A DNA stretch of 37,171 nucleotides, taken from assembly GCA_903922175.1 (NCBI GenBank), contig CAIXSY010000216.1, forward strand, positions 1 to 37,171, in the 5' to 3' direction. Positions 17,298-25,295 of this stretch are shown here, piece by piece; within the stretch, counting starts at the first letter, position 1; every line of letters starts with the position of its first letter. Origin of the DNA: an uncultured delta proteobacterium (GTDB taxonomy: Bacteria > Bdellovibrionota_C > UBA2361 > CAIXSY01). The position numbers and the translations under genes were made by a program. The notes under the pieces are model-generated. The model was not told where the DNA came from. It saw nothing but the letters and a program-made list of their open reading frames with translations, and did no database searches.

Positions 17298-18485
17298 TCA
17301 GCGTGCCACAAAAGCCTGCAACGCCAGCTTAAGCACGCCGAGTTGTGTCTCACGGTCGAGCTGTCGATCGACATAGGGATCGATCAGCAGCTTCTCGGGG
17401 AGTTTATTGTTGCCGCCATGTTCCGCCCAGAATGATGCTACCTCAGGACAGATCTGTTCGACGAGTGTGCGCAGTTTACCACGTGCAGTTTCGACAAAAG
17501 CGGCGGCGTGTTGGACGTCCATAGCAAAAAGTGGAGCAACTTCAATCAGAGGGTGTTCGGTGAGTATCCAGAGGATCGAAAGCTCATCCGGACCGAGCAT
17601 TTGAGGAAGGAGCGAGGCGAGACGTGCGCAGGGGGTTGCTAGTCCAATGGTCTGGGCCAGGGCATGTTGGGTGTCGAGAAAACGGAGCATGGCGTGGCAG
17701 TAAGAGGGGAAGTGTCGTGAGGGCTTCTTCCACAGCCGTGGTACGGCCGAAAGTTTCGCTGGTATTATTGCTGTTGATGGCAGCTCTGGTGGGGCCTGTG
17801 TCTCGGCTGCCGCATCAGTGCTCTTTGTCGTCTCAATGATAGGCGGTGTTTTACCCTTCTCGCAAACGCTTAGCCCCTGTTCTACTGCTTTTAGAACAGC
17901 AAGGATCTTTTCAATCCCGAAGGATCGCTTTTTTAAAAGCTGGTCCATGTTGAGTTTGGCAAATTGTCTGAAGGTCATACACTCTTCGAAGGGTGCACGG
18001 GGCCAGTCCGGATTCCAAAATTCACCAAGCTTTTTGCTACAGAGCAGGCTAAATGCGGAGGAGTCTCTGACTCTTTCGGAGGCTGCCAGTAGGCGTCGCT
18101 CAGCTTCTGAGGCCCCGATATAGAGCGTGTCGTCGCGGTGCTTGGCGGAAGGGTGGAGGTGGGTTACCTTTTTGAACGGGGACGTTGCGGAGGCGGCTTT
18201 ACTGTTACTGGTTGTTAGGGGCAAGAGTAGGGCAGCGAGTGTTTTAAGCTCCCCGGGCTTAAGTGATATTAGTGGAGAGATCTCGGCGTCAAGCATCTGA
18301 ACGAGATCGTCTAGCGATGCTTTGCTCAGCGAGGAGAACTGGGCGGCCTTGTTGCCGAGGAGATGGCTTATGGGTAAGTTGCGCAGTAGGGGGAATTGAG
18401 GCGACTCGACAAGGGACATGAGCGTATTGCGGAAATTGCGCAACGCTTCACTTGCAGCAGTCTTTTTGGGTGGACGTTTTACCAT
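17298..18485 (-). CDS. Hypothetical protein with alpha-CTD-like segment
   Basis: 395 residues, no family assigned. Residues about 168-206, MTFRQFAKLNMDQLLKKRSF plus GIEKILAVLKAVEQGL, follow the pattern of the helix-hairpin-helix in the C-terminal domain of RNA polymerase alpha (L-x-x-K-x-F-G-x-x-S/I-L-x-x-I). A second such stretch may lie at 32-67. The C-terminal part (about 300-360) is helical and ends in a segment that could hold a helix-turn-helix (DELSILWILTEHPLIEVAPL). Pro/Thr-rich linkers at 90-112 and 208-245 separate these parts; the N-terminus is basic. A nucleic-acid-binding role is a guess from these resemblances. It may be transcribed with the methyltransferase gene that follows on the same strand. 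Confidence 0.7.
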   Translation of the reverse strand: MVKRPPKKTAASEALRNFRNTLMSLVESPQFPLLRNLPISHLLGNKAAQFSSLSKASLDDLVQMLDAEISPLISLKPGELKTLAALLLPLTTSNSKAASATSPFKKVTHLHPSAKHRDDTLYIGASEAERRLLAASERVRDSSAFSLLCSKKLGEFWNPDWPRAPFEECMTFRQFAKLNMDQLLKKRSFGIEKILAVLKAVEQGLSVCEKGKTPPIIETTKSTDAAAETQAPPELPSTAIIPAKLSAVPRLWKKPSRHFPSYCHAMLRFLDTQHALAQTIGLATPCARLASLLPQMLGPDELSILWILTEHPLIEVAPLFAMDVQHAAAFVETARGKLRTLVEQICPEVASFWAEHGGNNKLPEKLLIDPYVDRQLDRETQLGVLKLALQAFVAR

Positions 18486-18599
18486 AGGCTACTCCGGCGA
18501 AGAGTATACGGTGCCTGCCTTCGCAAAGGAAGCTACGCTTTTAGTGGACGGTATAGGTGAAAAAAACGTATCTATTCAGCACGATATTATCTAGGCGCG

Positions 18600-18772
18600 T
18601 AATTGCTCATTAAGTCTGGGTAATTCTAAATCTTGAACATGAACTGTTCCCGATTCCTGCTCCTGCCCCTTATCCTCGTGATCGGACTAGGAAAAGGGGC
18701 AGGGGCAGGAATCAGGAGCAGTTCAAGTGCAAGTTCAAGCAATTTCCTTTTACCGGGGTTATTGAGCAGTTA
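18600..18772. repeat. Hairpin repeat family 2, element A1
   Basis: The left end TAATTGCTCATTAAGTCTGG and the right end TTTTACCGGGGTTATTGAGC (at about 18748-18767) are inverted versions of each other. Between them is a long stem: about 39 bases from 18633 pair with about 18694-18732, with arm hexamers CCTGCT CCTGCC CCTTAT CCTCGT (18656-18679). It is the first of two elements lying in tandem in the gap between the 395-aa gene and the Rrf2 gene. Confidence 0.75.
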
Positions 18773-18784
18773 CCAAAAAAACCT

Positions 18785-18987
18785 TAATTGCTCATTAACC
18801 CCGGGTAAATCTTATCTTAGTCTTGGTTCTGGTCATGGTCCTAAATCCTGGTCATTGTCAGATGGTCAATGATTTTGGCCAAGAACACGACAATGATTTC
18901 AGACAGTTCGACAAACTCACCGCAGGCCAGAACCAAGACCAGGACTAGGGTCCAGGCACTTTTACCCAGACTTAATGAGCAATTACG
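18785..18987. repeat. Hairpin repeat family 2, element A2
   Basis: The left end TAATTGCTCATTAACCCCGG (18785 on) and right end TTACCCAGACTTAATGAGCA (18962 on) are inverted. The right end is also a perfect 26-base complement of the left end of A1 (18598-18623), so A1 plus A2 are bounded by one long perfect repeat. The inner arm shows CTTGGT TCTGGT CATGGT (18822-18839). It ends 23 bases from the Rrf2 stop. Confidence 0.75.
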
Positions 18988-19009
18988 GTTACAGAGTACG
19001 GGGCGCGAT

Positions 19010-19507
19010 CTACGGCTGCGACGGCGATGCTGGAACGCCGTTGCCACCCCCAATTAAGATTGGCTTGTAGTCGATGTCGGGCAAGCCGGTCTTGCTATGG
19101 ACGATGTCATCGAGGGTGTATTTAGTGAGAAATACGTCGACGTGATCTTTTAGGGCGCGCCATACCGCACGCAAGTTGCACGGGGAGCCAGGGGCACAAC
19201 AATCTTTGTTGATCGGCTTTGAATCGCAGATAATCTCGAAGGTGGCACCTTCCGCGGCCACAAGGATATCTTTGAGGCTAATTTCCTTAGCAGGACGCGC
19301 GAGCTTATAGCCACCCTGGGGGCCGCGAATGCTTTTGACGATGTTGTTCTTGCGAAGTCTCTGGAGGATCTGCTGGGTGTAGTCGAGTGCTATCTTTTGG
19401 TCGGCGGCTATCTCAGCAGCCGGGACAGCCAGCGCACCCGCATTTTCTTTGGAGGCGATAAATGAGGCACAATGAATCCCGTATTCTCCCCACTGGGTAA
19501 TGCGCAT
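19010..19507 (-). CDS. Rrf2/IscR-like iron-sulfur regulator of suf
   Basis: A winged-helix transcription regulator of the Rrf2 family, 165 aa. The N-terminal MRITQWGEYGIHCASFIAS and the recognition region (LDYTQQILQRLRKNNIVKS, then RGPQGGYKLARPAKEI) are diagnostic. Cluster ligands are likely among C94, C103/C104 and C110: the spacing is C-x8-C-C-x5-C, against C-x5-C-x5-C in IscR, so ligand choice is uncertain. It is transcribed divergently from sufBCD with 528 bases between, so it most likely senses Fe-S status and controls suf, and perhaps itself. The start ATG follows GAGGAG. An IscR-like function is inferred from context, not from a recognised operator. Confidence 0.85.
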   Translation of the reverse strand: MRITQWGEYGIHCASFIASKENAGALAVPAAEIAADQKIALDYTQQILQRLRKNNIVKSIRGPQGGYKLARPAKEISLKDILVAAEGATFEIICDSKPINKDCCAPGSPCNLRAVWRALKDHVDVFLTKYTLDDIVHSKTGLPDIDYKPILIGGGNGVPASPSQP

Positions 19508-19740
19508 ATACTCCTCTACTTGGTTAATCTATTCAATTTTGATAAAAGCTAACCCTACTAAACACGCACAATATGCACTGACTTTACGTGCTACAAAACG
19601 GTGGGTAGTCTGTAAGAAGCCTAAATTAATTTTACCTAGGGTCGATGTTATCCTTTTCAAAGATTACAGTGCAAGCGTGCATTGAAAATCTATCTCCCTG
19701 TAAGTAATAGCTAAAATTACTCCACGGGCATTATAAACTA

Positions 19741-19769
19741 TTGTAATCTTGTGTAATCTAGGCTATGCT
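19741..19769 (+). promoter_or_regulatory. Candidate suf promoter
   Basis: TTGTAA (19741-19746) and TATGCT (19764-19769) are separated by 17 bases, with A/T-rich flanks and a second TATAGT overlapping downstream. It would start a leader of about 260 bases carrying the family 1 repeat before sufB. No certain Rrf2 operator was identified around it. Confidence 0.5.
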
Positions 19770-19840
19770 ATAGTATATTAGTCAAGTTTGTGTGTTAGAA
19801 TAAATCTGTCGTATTGTGACAACAGTGCGTGGTGGGTTTA

Positions 19841-20019
19841 ATTGTTCCACCTTACAGGTTATAAACCTTCGGCTTTAGCCGGAAGTGCTTCGGGGTGATG
19901 TTCTTAGTTCTGGTGCCGGTTTTGGTCCTGAATCTTGGCCATGACCAGCACCAGCACCAGGACTAGGCTAAATAGTTCTACTTCGTTAGTCCGCCCGGCT
20001 TTGGCCGGTAGTGGTTTAG
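19841..20019. repeat. Hairpin-ended repeat, family 1 copy 2
   Basis: A 179-base copy of the element at 3553-3726: the same left end (ATTGTTCCACCTTACAGG, then CTTCGGCTTTAGCCGGAAG) and the same right end (CGGCTTTGGCCGGTAGTGG, then TTTAG), but a diverged centre whose arm reads TCTGGT GCCGGT TTTGGT. Its right end is only 16 bases from the sufB ATG, so it forms the end of the suf leader. Confidence 0.8.
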
Positions 20020-20035
20020 TTAACAATTGTGCTTC

Positions 20036-21478
20036 ATGACAGATGACTCTCAAGTTCTCGATGATTTAACCAGCCGGGAATATAAGTACGGCTTTGTGAC
20101 TGATGTCGAAACTGATTCTGTCGCCGCGGGTCTGAGTGAGGAGACCATCCGGCACATCTCGCTTAAAAAACAGGAGCCTCAGTTTCTTCTTGATTGGCGT
20201 TTGCGTGCCTACCGCAAGTGGCTGAGCATGAAGGAGCCACACTGGGCTTTTGTTAAGTACCCGGCGATAGATTATCAGGCAACGATATACTACTCAGCGC
20301 CAAAAAAACTGGGTCTCAAAAGTCTTGATGAGCTCGACCCCGAGATCTTGAAGACGTACGAGAAGCTCGGCATCTCGCTAAATGAACAGAAGGCACTTAA
20401 TGGTATCGCCGTCGATGCGGTTTTTGACAGTGTCTCGATCGCCACAACCTATCGTGAGGAGCTTTCCAAGCATGGCGTTATCTTCTGCTCCTTCTCCGAG
20501 GCGGCGCGCGAGCATCCAGAGCTGGTTGAGAAGTACCTGGGATCGGTCGTACCCTATACGGATAACTATTTTGCAACGCTTAATTCGGCTGTGTTTACCG
20601 ATGGCACCTTTGTGTACATTCCCAAAGGGGTACGCTGTCCGCTTGAGCTGTCCACCTATTTTAGGATAAATGCCGAGAAGAGCGGCCAGTTTGAACGCAC
20701 GCTGATTGTGGCCGACGAAGGAGCTTCAGTCAGCTATCTTGAAGGCTGCACGGCACCGATGCGTGATGACAATCAGCTGCATGCGGCGGTCGTAGAGCTT
20801 GTGGCGCACAAGGATGCACAGATCAAGTACTCTACGATTCAGAATTGGTACCCTGGCGACAAGAATGGCAAGGGTGGAATTTACAATTTCGTCACTAAGC
20901 GCGGCATCTGCCAGGGGGATAACTCAAAGATATCCTGGACGCAGGTCGAAACGGGCTCCTCGATCACGTGGAAGTATCCGAGCTGTATCCTTAAGGGTGA
21001 CAATTCTGTCGGAGAGTTCTACTCGGTAGCCCTGACAAATCATCGTCAGCAGGCCGATACCGGTACGAAGATGATCCATATCGGTAAGAATACCCGTAGT
21101 ACCATCGTCTCGAAGGGGATCTCAGCTGGCCATGGGCAGAATTCTTATCGTGGCTTGGTTAAGATTATGAAATCAGCCGAAAACGCGCGCAACTTCTCGC
21201 AGTGCGATTCGATGCTAATGAGTGACAAGTGTGGGGCTCATACCTTCCCCTATATCGAGGTGAAGAACCCGACGGCCAAGGTTGAGCATGAGGCCTCAAC
21301 CTCGAAGATCGGCGAGGACCAGATATTTTACTGCAATCAGCGCGGTATCTCGACTGAAGATGCTGTGTCGATGATCGTTCACGGCTTCTGCAAGGAGGTT
21401 TTGAGCGAGTTGCCGATGGAGTTTGCCGTTGAGGCGCGTCGCCTTTTAGAGGTGAGTCTTGAGGAGAGTGTGGGGTAA
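20036..21478 (+). CDS. sufB: SufB, Fe-S cluster scaffold subunit
   Basis: Scaffold component of the cytoplasmic SufBCD iron-sulfur assembly complex; 480 aa against about 470-495 in the family. Hallmarks: [15 protein letters not shown] near the N-terminus, [71 protein letters not shown], and the C-terminal [18 protein letters not shown] and [16 protein letters not shown] 20036 is chosen; a TTG three codons earlier is less likely. No Shine-Dalgarno is visible, because the repeat element runs almost to the start codon. The gene is followed by a 194-base gap with a hairpin before sufC. No cysteine desulfurase (SufS) or SufU/SufE is in the cluster. Confidence 0.97.
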   Translation: MTDDSQVLDDLTSREYKYGFVTDVETDSVAAGLSEETIRHISLKKQEPQFLLDWRLRAYRKWLSMKEPHWAFVKYPAIDYQATIYYSAPKKLGLKSLDELDPEILKTYEKLGISLNEQKALNGIAVDAVFDSVSIATTYREELSKHGVIFCSFSEAAREHPELVEKYLGSVVPYTDNYFATLNSAVFTDGTFVYIPKGVRCPLELSTYFRINAEKSGQFERTLIVADEGASVSYLEGCTAPMRDDNQLHAAVVELVAHKDAQIKYSTIQNWYPGDKNGKGGIYNFVTKRGICQGDNSKISWTQVETGSSITWKYPSCILKGDNSVGEFYSVALTNHRQQADTGTKMIHIGKNTRSTIVSKGISAGHGQNSYRGLVKIMKSAENARNFSQCDSMLMSDKCGAHTFPYIEVKNPTAKVEHEASTSKIGEDQIFYCNQRGISTEDAVSMIVHGFCKEVLSELPMEFAVEARRLLEVSLEESVG

Positions 21479-21482
21479 GAGT

Positions 21483-21615
21483 TACGAGAATGCTTGACCA
21501 TGGGGAGATATTGAGAGTGAGTCAGGTTTTGGTTTCTCCCGTGCACCTGCACGTAAACGTTCCCGTTCCCCATCCTTATCGGGAAGGGGAGTGTGCAGGG
21601 GCAGGGGATCTCGTA
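21483..21615. repeat. Hairpin between sufB and sufC
   Basis: Outer arms TACGAGA (21483-21489) and TCTCGTA (21609-21615) enclose GGGGAGA/TCTCCC and a GC-rich arm CGTTCCCGTTCCCC facing GGGAAGGGGAG and GCAGGGGCAGGGG. The word GGGGCAGGGGCAGG is also found in element A1 (about 18696-18709). It splits the suf operon and could modulate expression of sufC relative to sufB. Confidence 0.5.
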
Positions 21616-21672
21616 GAAGGGTCCGAGGCTCCGCCTTGCTCGTATGTTTAGTATGAATATGTTGAGTAAAAT

Positions 21673-22431
21673 ATGCTGAGTATAAAGAATTTACACGCCA
21701 CGATTGCCGAAACCGGTACGGAGATTCTCAAGGGGATCAATCTTGAGGTTCGCGCCGGTGAGGTGCACGCCATCATGGGTGCGAATGGCTCGGGCAAGAG
21801 TACGTTGGCTAATGTGCTCAGTGGCCGTGAGGGCTATCAGGTTACCGCAGGCGAGGTGAGCTTTGCAGGAAAGAATCTTCTTGAAATGGACCCCGAAGTG
21901 CGCGCGCGCGAGGGGTTATTTCTCGCTTTTCAATATCCAGTTGAGTTGCCCGGGGTGCTTGGGACGTACTTTATGCGCACGGCATATAACTCGATGCGTG
22001 AGCACCGTGGATTGGCACCGCTCTCGGTACGAGATTTTGCTGCGCGGATAAAGGAGAAGGCGCAGCTCTTGGAGCTTGATGACGCCTTGCTTAAGCGCCC
22101 GGTGAATGAGGGATTCTCTGGTGGAGAAAAGAAGCGAAATGAGATCTTTCAGATGGCAGTCCTCGATCCCAAGCTAGCCATCCTTGATGAGACCGATTCC
22201 GGTCTAGATATCGATGCCCTGCAGGTTGTGGCGAACGGCGTGAACAAGGTCAAGAGCCAGGACAACGCCGTGATTGTGATCACCCACTATCAGCGTCTGC
22301 TTAACTATATCGTTCCCGATTTCGTGCATGTGCTCCTCGATGGTCGGATCGTTAAATCTGGCGGCAAGGATCTGGCGCTTGAGCTTGAAGCTCGAGGCTA
22401 CGGCTGGGTACGAGAGGAGGCTGCGGCCTAA
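21673..22431 (+). CDS. sufC: SufC, ATPase of the Suf complex
   Basis: Cytoplasmic ABC-type ATPase that powers SufBCD during Fe-S cluster assembly; 252 aa, the usual size. Walker A GANGSGKST is at 36-44; the Q-loop is in FLAFQYPVELPG; the signature is FSGGEKKRNEIFQM, a SufC hallmark in place of LSGGQ; Walker B is LAILDETDSGLDIDAL; and the switch His is in VIVITHYQRLL. It is preceded by the 194-base hairpin gap after sufB, with no strong ribosome site (AGTAAAAT before ATG). It is five bases from sufD, so sufC and sufD are clearly co-transcribed. Confidence 0.97.
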   Translation: MLSIKNLHATIAETGTEILKGINLEVRAGEVHAIMGANGSGKSTLANVLSGREGYQVTAGEVSFAGKNLLEMDPEVRAREGLFLAFQYPVELPGVLGTYFMRTAYNSMREHRGLAPLSVRDFAARIKEKAQLLELDDALLKRPVNEGFSGGEKKRNEIFQMAVLDPKLAILDETDSGLDIDALQVVANGVNKVKSQDNAVIVITHYQRLLNYIVPDFVHVLLDGRIVKSGGKDLALELEARGYGWVREEAAA

Positions 22432-22436
22432 TCTTT

Positions 22437-23783
22437 ATGGAGACCCTAGCCCCCATCGTTCCTGGCTGGATTCCGGCCCAGTTTAAGATCTTTGAAGCGT
22501 CCCTTAACGGGGCGTCTCGTGCCCCGATTCACCTGCGTCGCCAGGAGGCCTTCGCCTCGTTATCCCGTGGTGGTTTTCCCGTCGCCAAAGCTGAAGAGTG
22601 GAAGTACACCGACCTGGGCGATCTTTTGAAGATGTCATTTCGTCCGGCTGATGTTACAGGCGCTTTTTTGGAGAGTGAGTTCCCTGATCTGCAGGCAGCG
22701 GGCCTGCCTCAGTACCGCCTCGTTTTCGTCAATGGTCGGGTGGTGACTGCACTTTCACATCTTCCGGATGAGGCGAAGGTTCTCGTGCGCTCTTTAAGCG
22801 AGACGATGGGAGCGCCCTCCGCCGGAGATGACGGAAAAATGATCGAGCGCTATCTGGGCAAACTTTCACCGACAGAGGGAGATCCTTTTGCCGCTCTCAA
22901 TACGAGCTTCGTGCGAGAAGGGGCGTTTGTAGTCATTGGTGAGGGTGCAGCTCTTAGCGCGCCCTTAGCTCTATTTTTTATCACCAGCGGTGCTGCAAAG
23001 GGCGTGGTTACCTATCCCCGTGTACTGATCGTGGCCCAACCGCGATCACAGGCAACGGTTGTTGAGTACTACCTCGGGGGCAACGGCGCCGAGTATCTGA
23101 CGAATGCGGTGACCGAGATCGTTGTGGAAGAGGGCGCCACCGTGGAGCACCTCAAGCTGCAGCGCGAGGGAGATAAGGCTTTTCATGTTAGTACTCTTTA
23201 TGCTCAGGTGGCGCGCGATGCGACACTGACGGCACATACGTTCGCCTTTGGTGGCGCGCTCGTGCGCAACGAAATTCGCCCACGGCTCACGGGGAGCGGC
23301 ATCCACTGTGTGATGAACGGCCTGAGCGTTCTTAATGCTGAGCAGCATGTCGATAACCACACCGTACTTGATCATGCCGAGCCGCATTGTGAAAGCAGCG
23401 AGCTGTTCAAGGGGGTCTACGCCGACAGATCCTCCGGCGTCTTTAGCGGCACGATTATCGTTCACCCCCAGGCGCAGAAGACAAATGCCTATCAGTCGAA
23501 TCAGAGTCTGCTGCTCTCCCCCGAGGCCAAGATCGATACCCGTCCGCAGCTGAAAATTTGGGCTGATGACGTCAAGTGTACCCATGGGGCAACCATCGGG
23601 CAGATCGATGAGGAGGCCTTGTTCTATATCCGTTCGCGCGGGGTCGGCATCCACGAGGCGCGCAATATGCTGATCCACGCCTTTGCCAGTAACATCATTT
23701 CGCAGGTGAAAAGTGCCGAGCTCCGCGCTCACCTGGAGCAGGTGCTGATGGAGAAGCTCGAGCGCTGCAGGGTGGTACGATGA
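22437..23783 (+). CDS. sufD: SufD, partner of SufB in the Suf complex
   Basis: Paralogue of SufB that heterodimerises with it in SufBC2D; 448 aa. Family features: the N-terminal region with EEWKYTDLGDLLK, the beta-helix middle (VEYYLGGNGAEYLTNAVTEIV), and the conserved C-terminal core KTNAYQSNQSLLLSPEAKID, then KIWADDVKCTHGATIGQIDE, ALFYIRSRGVGIHEARNMLI. The CTHGAT histidine is the residue important for iron handling in E. coli SufD. The gene starts five bases after sufC and its stop overlaps the next ATG (ATGA), so the downstream lipoprotein gene belongs to the same transcript. Confidence 0.96.
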   Translation: METLAPIVPGWIPAQFKIFEASLNGASRAPIHLRRQEAFASLSRGGFPVAKAEEWKYTDLGDLLKMSFRPADVTGAFLESEFPDLQAAGLPQYRLVFVNGRVVTALSHLPDEAKVLVRSLSETMGAPSAGDDGKMIERYLGKLSPTEGDPFAALNTSFVREGAFVVIGEGAALSAPLALFFITSGAAKGVVTYPRVLIVAQPRSQATVVEYYLGGNGAEYLTNAVTEIVVEEGATVEHLKLQREGDKAFHVSTLYAQVARDATLTAHTFAFGGALVRNEIRPRLTGSGIHCVMNGLSVLNAEQHVDNHTVLDHAEPHCESSELFKGVYADRSSGVFSGTIIVHPQAQKTNAYQSNQSLLLSPEAKIDTRPQLKIWADDVKCTHGATIGQIDEEALFYIRSRGVGIHEARNMLIHAFASNIISQVKSAELRAHLEQVLMEKLERCRVVR

Positions 23784-23977
23784 AAATCACCGCAGTTTTT
23801 GCCTTATTCCTCTCTGTCGTCGTAACCTCCGGCTGTAGCACAGGTGCCTCCTCTGCCATCTCTCGCGATGCATTAGCCAGGTTCCATCGTCCTCAAGCAA
23901 GCATGTTTGTTGAGCGCGCTGAGGCACCGCAGCGAATACTAGCCCGATCTCTGGCGCTTAAGAACTCTACTTTATAG
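23780..23977 (+). CDS. Small predicted lipoprotein, 65 aa
   Basis: A tiny exported protein: MKITAVFALFLSVVVTSGCS is a lipoprotein signal with the lipidated Cys at 19, though the lipobox is TSGC, less canonical than LAGC. The mature part is only 46 residues, with one basic-aromatic stretch (ALARFHRPQASMFVERAE) and no recognised family. Its ATG overlaps the sufD stop (ATGA), so its translation is coupled to sufD; why a lipoprotein should travel with an Fe-S operon is unclear, and a chance overlap cannot be excluded. Confidence 0.6.
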   Translation: MKITAVFALFLSVVVTSGCSTGASSAISRDALARFHRPQASMFVERAEAPQRILARSLALKNSTL

Positions 23978-24055
23978 CTCCAAATCGTTCAGCTCCACAG
24001 TCCGTCATCCGATTCACTCCCTCTGAAGCTTGTGTGATCGTAGGAGGGGATGGTT

Positions 24056-25249
24056 GTGAGAAGGATACTCGCTGCGCTGTGTCTAGGAGTTTTACTTACG
24101 GGTGTGTCGGTCAACCTGTGGGCTGAAGAGACAGCACACGATGACGTTGTGCCACTTTTTGGCCGTGGGACCTCCTTTCAAGTCACTTCGACCACTGATT
24201 TTGTTGCAAACCTAGCCGGTGGGCTTAGTCGCAAATCCACCGTTCTTGAAAATCTCGATCTGATCTTCAATCTTGACACCGCTGAGGCTGGACTCTGGGA
24301 ACACGGCAAGTTCAAGTTCTATGGACTTGTTGATGGAGGTGGCAATATATCGATGCTGACCGGAGCGATGCAGGTCAATAGTAATATTGATGCACCGACG
24401 ACAGCAAAACTCTATGAGGCATATTACGAGCACGAGATGCTTGATGGCCGTTTAACCGTGCTGGCCGGCTTGCATAACTATAATTCAGAATTTGACGTGG
24501 CTGAATTTGCAGGGCTATTTCTTAATGCATCATTTGGTATAGGCCAGGACGTGGCCCAGAGTGGTCCATCGATATTTCCGACGACCTCGTTGGCCTTAAG
24601 ATTTCGTGGGCAGCTCACGGATAGAATCTACGCACTGCTCGGTGTCTATGACGGGGTGCCAGGTGACGCCAGCAATACCAGCGGTACTCATATTAGGCTG
24701 AGCCGGGCGGACGGACTGTATTACGCAGGTGAAGTTGGTCTGCATTCAACCGAGGCGGAGTCGGCAGAAAATCTCTACAAAGTTGGGCTTGGAGTGTGGC
24801 GCAGGACGACTGATTTTACTGACTATAGCGATGAAAATCGCCCTCATAACACCGGCTTTTATGTAACGCTGGATAAGTCTCTTTTTAGAGAGGAGGATAC
24901 GGCACAGGGGCTAGGAGCCTTCTTCCAATTTGGCTATGCGCCTGGTGACCGAAATCAAACGGAGGAGTATTACGGCGCAGGTCTTCAATATACGGGGCTT
25001 GTGCCGGATAGAGACCAGGACGTCACCGGCATAGCATTCGCCAGGGCTGAAAACAGCCACGATTATCAGGAGGTAACTCCCGATTCTACCGCGGCTGAGA
25101 CGATAGTCGAGCTAACATATCGCGCGCCAATTCTCTCCTGGCTTACGCTTCAGCCCGATATACAGTATGTCATAAACCCAGGTACGAGCAGCGACGTCGA
25201 TAACGCTCTGGTGGTAATGTTGCGGGTACAAGCATCGTTGTCTGAGTAG
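24056..25249 (+). CDS. OprB-family outer-membrane porin
   Basis: A beta-barrel porin of the carbohydrate-selective OprB type, about 397 aa, in the outer membrane. A signal peptide (RRILAALCLGVLLTGVSV, cleavage near WAEET) is followed by the family order: early FQVTSTTDFVANLAGGL, LDLIFNLDTAEAG, LYEAYYEHEMLDGRLTVLAG, NSEFDVAEFAGLFLNASFG, LALRFRGQLTDRIYALLGVYDG, GLGAFFQFGYAP and the C-terminal ITWLTLQPDIQYVINPG-like strand (here LSWLTLQPDIQYVINPG). The ATG at 24050 is only two bases from GGAGG; the in-frame GTG at 24056 has proper eight-base spacing and is preferred. Substrate is not predictable: OprB-like porins carry various sugars and other small solutes. Confidence 0.85.
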   Translation: MRRILAALCLGVLLTGVSVNLWAEETAHDDVVPLFGRGTSFQVTSTTDFVANLAGGLSRKSTVLENLDLIFNLDTAEAGLWEHGKFKFYGLVDGGGNISMLTGAMQVNSNIDAPTTAKLYEAYYEHEMLDGRLTVLAGLHNYNSEFDVAEFAGLFLNASFGIGQDVAQSGPSIFPTTSLALRFRGQLTDRIYALLGVYDGVPGDASNTSGTHIRLSRADGLYYAGEVGLHSTEAESAENLYKVGLGVWRRTTDFTDYSDENRPHNTGFYVTLDKSLFREEDTAQGLGAFFQFGYAPGDRNQTEEYYGAGLQYTGLVPDRDQDVTGIAFARAENSHDYQEVTPDSTAAETIVELTYRAPILSWLTLQPDIQYVINPGTSSDVDNALVVMLRVQASLSE

Positions 25250-25295
25250 ACCAAGAGACAAAAAACGCTTACAGTGTCTGAGTTGGGAGGACGGT

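Noticed and set aside
18633-18872. 79-aa Ser/Gly-rich frame
   Set aside because: Translates tandem hairpin repeats; no ribosome site.
18598-18987. CRISPR-like array
   Set aside because: The repeats are inverted and of unequal spacing, not direct repeats with uniform spacers; no cas genes.
23046-23732. 228-aa minus-strand frame antisense to sufD
   Set aside because: Shadow of the clear SufD frame; no family match.
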